Shown piece after piece: positions 1 to 12,000 of a stretch of 14,965 bases of DNA (the stretch's first letter is position 1; each line of letters opens with the position of its first letter). Location of the stretch: contig JAPOXI010000006.1 of assembly GCA_026707185.1 (NCBI GenBank), positions 36,013-50,977 of the forward strand, given 5' to 3'. This DNA is from Chloroflexota bacterium (GTDB lineage: Bacteria; Chloroflexota; UBA11872). Position numbers and translations under genes: made by a program. The notes below the pieces were generated by a model. It saw only the letters and a list, made by a program, of their open reading frames with translations, made no database searches and was not told where the DNA came from.

Positions 1-3000
1 AAGGCTCGTAGGTAGAACCGGTGGCCCCATCGATCTCCGCCCCTCCGGCTATCCACTGGTACGCGTATGACACGTTGTCCAGCCCGTCGGCGTCGGCAAT
101 GCCGGACGTGTCCGCAGTGAGAGTCTGCCCCACCTGGGCCGTGCCGGTGACGGTGGGCAGCCCGGTCGCGGGACGGTTGGGTCGGGCCTCCACCTCAGCC
201 GTTGGTTCGCTGGTCAGGGACTCCTGATTGCCTGCATCGTCGATGAATGACACCCTCACCTTTAGTGTCTTGCCCTCGTCGCCTGGAACCACGCTGTACG
301 TGGAAGCGGTGGCGCCGTCGATCGCCACATCGTCTGCCAGCCACTGGTAGCCAAAGACCGCAGAGGAGATGCCGTTCTTGTCCGCTATTCCAGTGATAGT
401 AGCCGTGAGGGTCTGTCCAACAACCGAAGACCCCTTGATACGGGGGGATCCGGTTGCAGGGGAATTGGCGCGCTCGGCGCGGGTGGCTGGAGCCGGAGAA
501 ATCTCTACCGCGAAGCTCGTCAGCGACTCCTGGTTGCCCCTATCGTCCTTGAAAGTGACCCTCACCTTTAGGGCCTTGCCCTCGTCCTTGGCGGTCACCG
601 TGTAGGTCTGGCCTGTTGCTCCCTTGATCTCGGCGTCTTTTTCGGTTCCAGGGTCGTGGCGAATCCACTGGTAGCTAAAGACGGCGCGCGACATCCCGTC
701 CTTGTCTCCAATACCAGCCGTCGTGGCGTTGAGCGTCTGGCCAGTCTGCAGAGAGCCTTCTATTCGCGGTCCGCCAGAAGCGGGGCTGTTCACCGCCCGT
801 GCCCGGGAGCTCCGACCAGCGACGCCTTCAACGCTTATTGAGAAGGCGCCCGTGCGGTCACGTTCGCCAGAGCCCACGGCAACGTAGTAAATGCCGTCCG
901 CGTCCGGTTCGTAGGTAAGTGATACCTTTTTGCCGCTATCGGCGCTGGAGGTGCCCGGAATTTGAGCCCCGTTGGCATCGTAGATTCCGAGTATCTTAAG
1001 GTCGGTTGCCTGATACTCCGCAGCGTAATGGTCGTGGGTCCACACTTCGACCGTGTATTGGCGGTTGGTCTTCAGGTGGACGCGCACCCAGTCCACGTCT
1101 GGCTCGTTCTCCCGGTACCAGCTCCAGTTGTCGCCGAGATAACCGTGTATGGACCGCCAGTCCATCGAGTAGGTGACCATGAGGTCCTTTTCGGTTGTGA
1201 CATCCCCGGCGGTGTCCAGCATGTAGCCGTCCGGCCCTCCGAAATAGGGATACACTTCGACGCCGTTCATGTTTCGGCAGACGTTGTTGACCCGAACCTT
1301 GATCTGGTACGTACCGGTGCCTCCCTTGCCCCGGACTTCGATTTCGTGCCAACCCGATGGAGTGGTCCCATTGATGACGGTGAGGCTGTTGCGGCCGTCG
1401 CCTCCATTGTCGGACCCGCCTGCCCCATTCCGACGCATCACGTTTCGGCCGTCGTCCCAGATAGCAGCGATTAAGGGGTCTTCCAGTGTCAAGTCGCCAG
1501 GGTGCGTGTCCCGGTCCATGACATCGAGCCCGCTGTCCTTGCCCAAAACCTCGATGATGTAGAGACGTTGGAGGTCAAGTTTCACCCGCCAGAAGTCTGC
1601 TTCCCCAGCATGGGTTATCTCTCCGACGCTCTCCAGGACAATCCTGTCGCCGGCGTCCGACGGACACATGTGGCGACTGATCTGCGGCACTTCCATATTC
1701 ATGAGTTCCACGGTGGCGGTGCTAGTGCTGCCTCTAGCCACACCTCGTGGCAGGTCGCCAAAACCGAGTTGCACGGTTTCCCCACTGTCTTCCACGGTAT
1801 CGTCGTATGCCATGACCGTGAAGGTCTTGGAGGACTCACCCGGTCCGAAAGTCAGGTCGTTGGGCACGCCTGTCCAGTCTGCGCTCGTGGCGCCATTCAT
1901 CCCGGTGGCAGTGATTGGAATGACGATCGCCACGACGGCGGCATTGTCGAGTTCAACGGTTACTAACGCCCCACTTCCGCCCTCGTAGGCCTCGTAGTAA
2001 GACGCGTCAAAGGACACGTGGATTGAGTCGACAATGGTGACGACGGCCTGGACGGTGGTCCCAGTGCTCACACTATCCGGCAGTGTGTCGAATCCCAGTG
2101 TTAGCTCCTCGGAATCTTCGTCGATGTCGTCCTGCTCGGCGGTGAAGATGAAAGACTTCTCCGTCTCGCCACTGGCAAAGTCCACGCTTGCGGGTACTCC
2201 CGAGTAGTCGTCGGAGTTTGCGCCGGTCCCGCTGGTTATCGTCAGGGGAACGCTGACGTTCCGCTCCGGATCGGCGCTCAGGACCACTTCGACAGTTATG
2301 CTGTTACCCTCGGTGACCGTATAGGACGCCAACCCAAAGCTGACGTTGACGCTGGGCACGTCGTCATCAGTGATCGATATGGTGGTCTCGTCGGTGATCC
2401 CTTCGGTCACACCGTCCGGTAAGTCCCCGAATCCCACTTTGACCGACTCCCCGTCGTCATTCACGGTGTCCTGAGTTGCCGAGAAGCTGAACGTCATCTC
2501 GGTATCGCCCGACGCGAACTCAACGCTGGTCGGCACGGGGGAATGGTCGGCAGAACTTACGCCGCCCTGGTCCGTCGTGGTGAGCGGAATGGTAACAGTG
2601 CGTTCGGGATCCTGATCGAGCGTCACCTTCACCGTCACCGATTCGCCCTCTGGCACAGCGTAGGAGGCCTGTTCGAAGTTGACGGTGACCGGGGTCACAT
2701 CATCTACCGGGACAACCTTGTCCGTGCCTTGGCCGCCGCCATCGTTGTCGACAATATTCACCACCGCCTCATTCGTGGTCCCTTCGCTTACAGCGGTGGG
2801 CAGCCCGCCGAAGGTGAGTTTGACCGACTCGTCGTTGTCGTCCTCATCGTCATCGGTGGCTTCGAAGTCAATCGTCTTCTCGGTGTCGCCGCTATTGAAG
2901 ACGACGCTGTTCGGAACGCTGTAGTCGTCAGGGGAAGCGCCGTCCTGGTTAGTTGCTGTTATGGGCACCTCCACAGTTCTTTCCGGATCGGCATTCAGGA

Positions 3001-6000
3001 CCACTTTGACTGCGACGGTGTCGCCCTCGATGACACTGTAGGTATCCTGCTCGAAGCTGACCGTTACCGGCACGTCTTCGTCGTCGGTCACGTTTACCAA
3101 TACGTCGCCGATGGATATACCGTCATACTTCGTGTCGGTACTCGCGGCAGTGTGAGTGACCGTGCCGTCCTCGTCATCGTGCCCGCTGTCTTGCGACGCC
3201 GTTACCGTGACGGACTGGGCCGTGTCCCAGTTGCTCGGAGTGAAGGTCAAATCTGCAGGATCGGCTGTGACGTCGGTGTTGGACGGGTCGTTGACCGTGA
3301 TGGTGACGTTGTGGGTGGGTTTGCTGTCCAGGACCACGGTGTAGGTGTCGGAGTCGCCTTCATCTATGTCCAGCGATGTGTCGGAGACCGTCACTCCCAC
3401 GGTGTCGTTGTCTGTGATCGACACCGTCGACTGGTTCTTGCTCCCGGCTGATACTCGTGCTGGCAGGTTTTGGAAGCCGAGCCTGACGCTTTCGCCGTCG
3501 TCGTCCTCGTCGTCGTCGGTGGCCTCAAAGTCAATCGTCTTCTCGGTGTCGCCGCTGTTGAAGACGACGTTTCCGGGCAAACTGGAGTAGTCAGAGTTCG
3601 AGGCGCCGCCCTGGTTGTTCATTGTGAGAGAGATGGACACGGTGCGTTCCGGATCGGCGCTCAGCTTGACCTTCACCATGACGCTGTTGCCTTCGGCAAC
3701 CGTGTAGGAGTTCTCCTCGAAGCTCACCGTGACCGACGGTACGTCGTCGTCGGTGATCGACACGGTCGTCTCGTCAGTGTTCCCCGCGGTCACCCTCGTC
3801 GGCAGGTTCTGGAAACCTAACCTCACGCTCTCGCCGTCGTCATTAGCCGTATCCTGAGTTGCCGAAAAGCTGAACGTCTTCTCTGTTTGCCCGCTGTTGA
3901 ACACGACGCTGGTAGGGACGCTGTAGTCGGAGGCGCTGGCGCCGCCCTGTCCGGTGGCCGTTATGGGCACCTCCACGGTTCTTTCCGGATCCGCGCTCAG
4001 CTTCACCTTCACCGTCACGCTGCTGCCTTCGCCAACCGTGTAGGAGTCCTCCTCGAAGCTCACCGTGACAGACGGCACGTCGTCGTCGGTGATCGATACG
4101 GTCGTCTCGTCAGTGGTCCCTGCGGTCACCTTCGTCGGCAGGTTTTGGAAGCCTAGCTTCACGCTCTCTCCGTCGTCATCCACCGTGTCCTGAGTCGCCG
4201 AGAAGCTGAACGTCTTCTCCGTTTGCCCGCTATTGAAGACGACGCTGGTCGGGACGCTGTAGTCGGAGGCGCTAGCGCCGCCCTGATTGGTGGCTGTTAT
4301 GGGCACTTCCACGGTTCTTTCCGGATCCGCGCTCAGCTTCACCTTCACCGTCACGCTGCTGCCTTCGCCAACCGTGTAGGAGTCCTCCTCGAAGCTCACC
4401 GTGACCGAAGGCACGTCGTCGTCCGTTATTGAAACAACCGCCTGGGACGGGCTGGTGGAAATCACCCTCGGAGGAAGGGTGCCGAAATTGAGCCTCACTC
4501 TCTCGCCATCATCGTCCTCCGTGTCGTCCGTTGCGGAGAACGAAAAGGTCTTTTCGGTATCGCCGCTGTTGAAGACGACGGTCTGCGGGACAATCGAGTA
4601 GTCGCTCGAAGAAGCCCCATCCATGTTTGTTACGGAAATCGGAACCTCTACCGTCCGCTCCGGATCGGCGCTTAGCTTCACCTTCACCATTTCGCTGCTG
4701 CCTTCGCCAACCGTGTAGGAAGACTCCTCGAAGCTGACCGTGACAGACGGCACGTCGTCGTCCGTGATCGATACGGTCGTCTCGTCATGGGTCCCTGCGG
4801 TCACCCTCGTCGGCAGGTTTTGGAATCCCAGCCTCACGCTCTCTCCGTCGTCGTCCATCGTGTCCTGAGTCGCCGAAAAGCTGAGCGTCTTCTCCGTATC
4901 GCCGCTGTTGAAGACGACGCTGGACGGGACGCTGTAGTCGGAGGAACTTGCGCCGCCCTGGTTGGACTTGGTCAGAAGGATGGTGACCGTGCGCTCGGGA
5001 TCGGAGCTCAGCTTCACCTTCACCATGACGCTGTTACCCTCGCCAACCGTGTAGGAGTCCTCCTCGAAGCTCACCGTGACCGACGGCAGATCGTCGTCGG
5101 TGATGGATACGGTCGTCTCGTCCGTGGATCCCGCGGTCACGCCGGTGGGTAGGGAGTTGCCGAAACCCAGCCTCACGCTCTCCCCGTCGTCGTCCACCGA
5201 ATCCTGTGTTGCCGAGAAACTGACCGTCTTCTCCGTGTCCCCACTGTTGAAGACGACGCTGTTGGGGAAGTTGTAGTCGGAGGCGCCGGCACCGCCCTGC
5301 CCGGTGGCGGTGAAAGGGATGGTCACGGTGCGCTCCGGGTCAGCGCTCAGCTTCACCTTCACCGTGACGTTGTCACCCTCGGCAACGGCGTAGGAAGACT
5401 CCTCGAAACTGACGGTGACGCTCGGCACATCATCGTCGGTGATGGAAACGGTGGTCCCGGTGTAAGTCCCTTCGGAAACCTGGACCGGCAGCGTCCCGAA
5501 GCTGACTTTCACACTCTCCCCGTCGTCATCAACATTGTCAGCAGCCGCCGTGAAATTAAACGTTTTCTCCGTCTCGCCACTGTTGAACACTACGCTTCCG
5601 GGAACGTTGGAGTAGTCCTGGGCAGAGGCCCCTCCCTGGTTGACCCTGAGCAACGGGATGGTCACCGTCCGCTCCGGATCGGCTGAGAGGGTCACCTTAA
5701 CCGCGACGCTGCTGCCCTCGGCAACTATGTAGGATGCCTGCTCGAAGCTTGCCGTGACCGAAGGGACGTCGTCGTCGGTGATGGAGACGGTGGTCTCCGC
5801 CGGAGTCCCCTCTGTGATTCGTGCGGGGAGAGTTGAACCGAAGCCCAACTCCACGCTCTCGCCGTCGTCGTCAACGTCGTCCGGGATTGCCTGGAACGTA
5901 ATCTCCTTCTCAGTGTCCCCGGCGTTGAACACGACGCTGGTCGGGACGCTGTAGTCGGAGGCGCTGGCCCCACCCTGCCCGTTGGCGGTGAGGGGAATGG

Positions 6001-9000
6001 TCACCGTGCGTTCCGGGTCTGCGCTGAGCCTGATGGTCACCGACACCTCGTTTTCCGCAATGTTGGTGGTGCTCGAGTCGTCACTCTCGGCGACTGTGTA
6101 GGTGGCCGAGGCGAAACTGACGGTTACGTGGGGGTGGTCGTTGTCGGTGATGGATATAGTCGTCTCGTCTGTGGAGCCCGCGGTCACGCCGGTCGGTAGG
6201 GAGTTGCCGAAACCCAGCCTGACTTTCTCCCCGTCGTCGTCAATCGCGTCGTCGGTGGCCGAGAAGGTGAGTGTCTTCTCGGTATCGCTTGCGCCGAAGT
6301 TCAGGGTCGTGGGCGCTCCCAAGAAGTCTGTAGACCCCACGCCATCCAGGTATGTCGCGTTCACTCGAATATCCACCGACCTCTCGGGCTTGGCCGACAG
6401 GATTACCTTGACCGTGACGCTGCTCCCCTCAGGAACGTTGTAGGAAGACTTCTCGAAGCTGACGGTGACCGAAGGCACATCGTCATCGGTGATTGAAACA
6501 ACCGCCTGGGACGGGCTGGTGGAAGTCACCCTCGCGGGAAGAGTCCCGAACGTGAGTCTCACTCTCTCCCCATCGTCGTCCTCTGCATCGTCCGTTGCGG
6601 AGAAGGAGAGGGTCTTCTCGGTGTCGCCGCTGTTGAAGACGACGGTCTGCGGGACAATCGAGTAGTCGCTCGAAGAAGCCCCATCCATGTTTGTTACGGA
6701 AATCGGAACCTCCACCGTCCGCTCCGGATCGGCGCTCAGCTTCACCTTCACCGTTTCGCTCTCACCCTCGCCAACTGTGTAGGACGACTCCTCGAAGCTG
6801 ACCGTTACAGGCACATCTTCATCGTCGGTCACGTTTACCAATACGTTGCCGACGGATATTCCCTGATACTTCGCGTCGGTACTCGCGGGGGTGTGAGTGA
6901 CCGTGCCGTCCTCGTCGTCGTGCCCGCTGTCCTGCGACGCCCTTACCGTGACGGTCTGAGCCGTGTCCCAGTTGGTCGTCGTAAAGGTCAAACTTGCGGG
7001 CTCGGCGGTCACGTCCGTGTTGGACGGGTCGTTGACCGTGATCGTGACGCTGTGGGTAGGTTGACTGTCCAGGACCACGGTGTACGTGTCGGAGTCCCCT
7101 TCGTCGATGTCGAGCGAAGTGTCGGAGACCGTCACTCCCGCAGTGTCGTCGTCCCGTATGGTGAATGTGCCGGTTGGGATCGGAATGTCTGCCTTCGCGG
7201 CGTCGGATAGCGTGAGGTTGACCGTCTCGTCGGACTCGTCCACGTCGTCGTCGGCAATCGTCACGGTCACGCTCTTGGTGGTGTCTCCCGGTGAAAACGT
7301 GAGAGTTCCGCTGACCGGGGTATAGTCGGAGCCCGAAGTCGCGGTCCCACCGGTGGTGGCATAGTCCACCGTCACGGTCTGCAGGCTCGAGGGGTTGAGG
7401 GTCACCGTGAAGGTGAAGCTTCCTGTGTCCTCGTCATCCTCGCCGGAACCGACGCTGACTTGGGGCTGGCTGCCCTGAGGGGCCTGCCAGTTGACGGTGA
7501 CGCTGTCAGAGCCCGAAGTCACGCCGCCCAGGGTGGCAGTGGCCTCGTTGGTGACCTGTCCAGCGTCTACGTCGGCCTGGGTCGTGGTGTATGAGCCCGT
7601 GCAGGTCAGGAACGCTCCCGGCGAAAGCCCGCCCCCGGGGACCGCCGGGCATGTGATGTCGGCGGACTGTATCTTGTCGTCATCGATCTCCAGGGTCCCC
7701 GATAGCGTCACGGTGCCCGTGTTGATGACCTTGTAGCTGTAAGGGATGCTCTCGCCGGTCCCATCGAACCCGTCGGCTGTGGTCGTCTTCTCCAGCGTCA
7801 GGTCCTCTACCTGGTCCACTGCGGTCTGCCGGGTCACGGTCTTGGCCGCCACTCCGGTCGCCGCAGCCGTGGCAGTGTTGGTAACCGAGCCCCTCTCCAC
7901 GTCCGCCTGGACAATCGTGTAGGTCACTGTGGAGGTGCAGGTTGCGCCGATGGGCAGGGAAGCGCACTCGGTGCCGCTGGTGTTTATCAGGGCGTCCTTT
8001 ACATTGACGTTCTCCAGCGGGACGTTCCCGCTGTTGGTCGCAACGGCCGTATACCTCAGCGTGTCTCCCAGGTTCACCTTGCCGTCGCCGTCGGTGTCCC
8101 CGTGCGCTGGGGGCGCCATCGTGAGGGTGAAATCGGGAGACGCGACTTCGTCGGCGGTCACCGTCACGGCGACGCTGCCGGCGGTCACTCCGTCGTAGTC
8201 GCTGTCATCCGCCGAGGTCACGGCATGGGTGATGTTGACCACCTCTTCGTCCACCGCGTCGGCGTCCTGTCCCGCCGTCACCCTCACGGTCTGAGCCGTC
8301 TCCCAGTTGCCGGATGTGAAGGTAAGCGAGGTCTTGTCGAGTGTTACATCGGTGTTGGCGATACCTCCGATCGTCACTGTCACGTTCCCAACAGGCTCGG
8401 TATCCAGGATGACGGTGTAGGTGTCGAAGTCTCCCTCTTCTATCTCGAGAGATGTGTCGGAGATCGTCACCCCGGCAGTGTCGTCGTCGGTCACCGTGAC
8501 GGCTACGCTGCCAGCGGCCACTCCGTTGTAATCCGAGTCGCCAGTCGAGGTCACGGCGTGCGTGATGTTGACCACGTCTTCGTTGACGGCGTCGTCGTCC
8601 TGTCCTGCCGTCACCCTCACGGTCTGTGCCGTGTCCCAGCTGCTGGGCGTGAAGGTGAGCGTGGTCTTGTCGAGGGTCAGGTCTGTGCCGGCGAAGCCGC
8701 CCATGGTCACCGTCACGTTCCCGGCAGGCTCGGTATCCAGGACGACGGTGTAGGTCTCGAAGTCTCCCTCCTCCATGTCAACGGAGGTCTCCGAGATCGT
8801 CACTCCGGCAGTGTCGTCGTCCGTCACGGAGACCGGCACACTGCCGGCGGCCAAGCCATCGTATTTGGTGTCGTCACTCGAACTGACGGCGTGCGTGATG
8901 TTGACCACCTCTTCGTTGACGGCGTCGTCGTCCTGCACAGCCGTTACCTCCACCTCCTGCGCCGTTTCCCAGTTGCCGGTGGTGAAGGTGAGCGTGGTCT

Positions 9001-12000
9001 TGTTGAGGGTTAGTTCAGTACCGGTTACGCCTCCGATAGCGACCGTGACGTCGCCGGCAGGCTCCGTATCCAGCACCACGGTGTAGGTGTCGGTGTCTCC
9101 TTCTTCGATTTCAAGCGAAGTCTCGGACAAGGTCACCCCGACGGTGTCGTCGTCCGCAATGGTTACGATCGCCTGGACCGTACCGCCTTCGCTCACCCCT
9201 GTCGGCAAGGGGCTGCCGAAGCTGAGCTTCACGGACTCACCGTCGTCGTCGATGTCGTCCTGGGTTGCGGCGAACGTGAAGCTCTTTGCCGTTTCTCCGG
9301 CGTTGAAGGTGATTTGCGAAGGCACGTTGGAGTAGTCGGCAGAGGACGCTCCATCCTGTTCGGTCACTTCGAGGGGAATAGTCACCGGCCGCTCCGGATC
9401 GGCGTCCAGGGTAACGGTGACGTCTACGGTCTCGTCCTCGGCGGCGTTGTAGGTGGCGGCGCCGAAGCTGACCTTCACGCCCGGTACGTCGTCGTCTGTA
9501 ATGCTCACCGTGGTTTCGGAGGTCGTTCCGGCCGTCACCCGATCAGGCAGGGTCCCGAAACCCAGCTTGACCGACTCCCCGTCGTCGTTATCGGTGTCCT
9601 GGATTGCGGAGAACGTCACGGTCTTTTCCGTCTCCCCGCTGGCGAAGGTGACGTTAGTGGGCACGCCGGAGTAGTCTGCTGCGCTGGCCCCGTCCTGCCC
9701 GGCGGCGGTCACCGGGATGGTCACCGGCCGCTCCGGGTCCACGCTCAGAGTCAACGTGACGTCCACGGTCCCACCCTCGTCTACGGTGTAGGTTGGCTCC
9801 CCGAAACTGACCTCCACCAGGGGGGCGTCGTCGTCCCTGATCGTCACCGCCACGCCAGCCGCGGACAGGTTCCGGTAGACCGCGTCGGTCGAACTGATCG
9901 AATGGGTAATCTCCGCCGCAGGCTCGTCGTCACTGTCGTTGTCGTGGGTGCCTTCGACGAATACGTACTTCCGCCCCCAGCTCTGCGGAGTGAAGGTAAT
10001 CGAACCCGGGTTCACGGTGAACCCGGCATTGGCGGGCACGTCGACGGTCACCACGACGTCCGCGGTGGGCTCCGTGGCCAGTGAGAGGAAGTAATGTTGC
10101 CGCTGTCCTTCCCGAACGGTAAGGGATGTCGTGGAGACCCGCACTCCCGAGGTGTCGTCGTTCGCTATTTTCAGTTGGGCCGGGACTACCGTTAGATCGG
10201 GGCGGTCTGAGGTACCTTCGATTGTTACGGTCTCGTCTTCATCCTCGACGTTGTCATCCGTTCCCGACAGGTATAGCGTCGCCGCTCCCGAGGACTGGCC
10301 CGCCACGATGCGAAGGGGGCTGAGTAGGGTGGCGGTGTAGGACTGGGACCTTAACGTGTCGCCCTTGAGGGTGACCGTGAAGGTCACGTCGGAAGCCAAC
10401 GTACTGGCCCCCTCCAGGGTCGCGGTGATTACCTCGAAGTGAACGTTGCTTCCCTCTGACACCGTATCTCTAGCCATGGTCAGCGTGACGGTGGTCGGCT
10501 TCGGATCATTGTCCAGGATGGTGAGCCGGACTCCATTGACCGGAAGGCCCGGGGCCGAGTTAAGCCCGCGAATAGCGATTTGTTCGTCGCCCTCGTAGAC
10601 ACTGTCGTCGACCGGGGTCAACGTCAGATTGGCGGTGGCGGAGAACTCGCCGGCAGGGATGGTCAGGGTTGAGGTGTCCCAGGACGCCGTATAGTCGTCG
10701 CTAATGGTGGCGGACACGTCCAGGACGGACAGCGCCACCTCGGTGTCCACGTTTCGGGTCCCGCCTCCCAGCAGGGTAGCCCGCACCGGAATTGTGACCG
10801 CGCCGCCGCCCTCACTGATGGGCCCCGTTGTCGCTACCAGGGAGATGCTGGTGGGTTCCTGGTCATCGTCCTCGATGACCACATCCGCGGGAGTTGCCAC
10901 TATGGTTCCGGGGACGGTGCCGGTGACCTCCAGGGTCTCGTTGCCCTCCGCGATATCGTCGTCCAGCACCGTCAGCGTCATCGCCGCCGTCGCGGACATC
11001 TCTCCGGCGGGTATGGTCAGGGTGGCCGTGGCTGACTGGTAGTCCTCTCCCGCGGTCGCGGTATCGTCCCCAAGCTCAAGACTCACGACGGTGTCGGCCA
11101 CGCGGGAAGACAACCCCACAAAGGTGCCGGTCACGGTCAATTGCACGGAGGATGCCGACTCACTGACGGTGTCCGGGGCCACGGTCAGCAGGACCTCCCC
11201 CGGCTCCACGTCGTTGTCAACGATTCTCACCCCCTTCCCCACCGAATCGGCGAAGACCGTGGACCTGACCAATAGGCGCGCGATCTCGTCGTCCTCCGAG
11301 AGGCTGTCGTCCACAGGGGTGAGGGTGATGTTGGTTGTCACGCTGGACTCGCCGGCAGGGATCGTTACGTTAGAGGTCGTGGCCGTGTAGTCCACGCCCA
11401 GGGTCGCGTTGTTACGGACTCCCGGACGGTCGATCATCTCCACGGTCACCGGCGTGTCGACGGTGAATTGAGTCGTCCCGTCCAGGGCTACCGTTACCGT
11501 GATGTCGGTGGCCCCCGCGTCCTCGTCAACCTCGTTGTGTGAGACGGAAGAGATGGTCAGTCCGGTGGGGGCGGTGTCGTCGTCGACAATTGTCCCTTCG
11601 GCTTTGGTCACTCCCAGGGGGATCATCTCGGGTGGCGACGAGTTACCGATGGTGGCCTCTTCCAGGACTACCACGAAGGTCTCAGCGTCCTCGACCAGGG
11701 TGTCTTGGGTGGTCGTCACGGTGAAGGTGGCCGACCTGTCGCCCGCGGGGATGGCTACCGTGCCGCTGGCGGCCGCGTAGTCCTTGTCCGGTAGGGCCGT
11801 TTCGCCCGCGTCCAGAGCGTCGCCGGCCTGTTTCGTGGACCACCCCGCCGACACGTCCTGGTCGGATACGGTGGACAGGGTGATGGTGAAGGTGGCAACG
11901 GCCCCTTCAGTCACGCTCGGAGCACCCTCAATGGATATCGTCAGGACATCCTGGTCCAGGATGCTTGTCGTGGCGATCTTGTCGGTGGCTGAAACTGAGC

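Noticed and set aside
1283..1690. Possible peptidase near the PPC-like domains
   Set aside because: PPC-like domains often accompany secreted peptidases, but no catalytic triad motif (such as GTSMA or HExxH) appears here; both sides are PPC-like, Calx-beta-like or Ig-like sequence.
2543..3451. Plus-strand open frame of 302 codons, and similar ones at 8102-9013, 9314-10084 and 13475-14353
   Set aside because: All are exactly codon-aligned with the minus-strand gene. In this register a plus-strand stop needs a TTA, CTA or TCA codon in the real gene, and these are rare in GC-rich coding DNA. The encoded sequences repeat with the domains and show no family features.
3404..6817. Regular repeats at about 336-339 bases, considered as a CRISPR array, satellite or integron-like structure
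   Set aside because: The period is about 113 codons, differences fall mostly at third positions or in loops, and the frame is preserved throughout. This is a protein-domain array, not short identical repeats with spacers.
8060..8105. DTDGDGKVNLGD read as an EF-hand or dockerin motif
   Set aside because: There is no second loop or helix pattern, and the motif flows directly into a DUF7507/DUF11-like first strand, where such Asp/Gly-rich leaders are common. It is kept only as a possible ion site.
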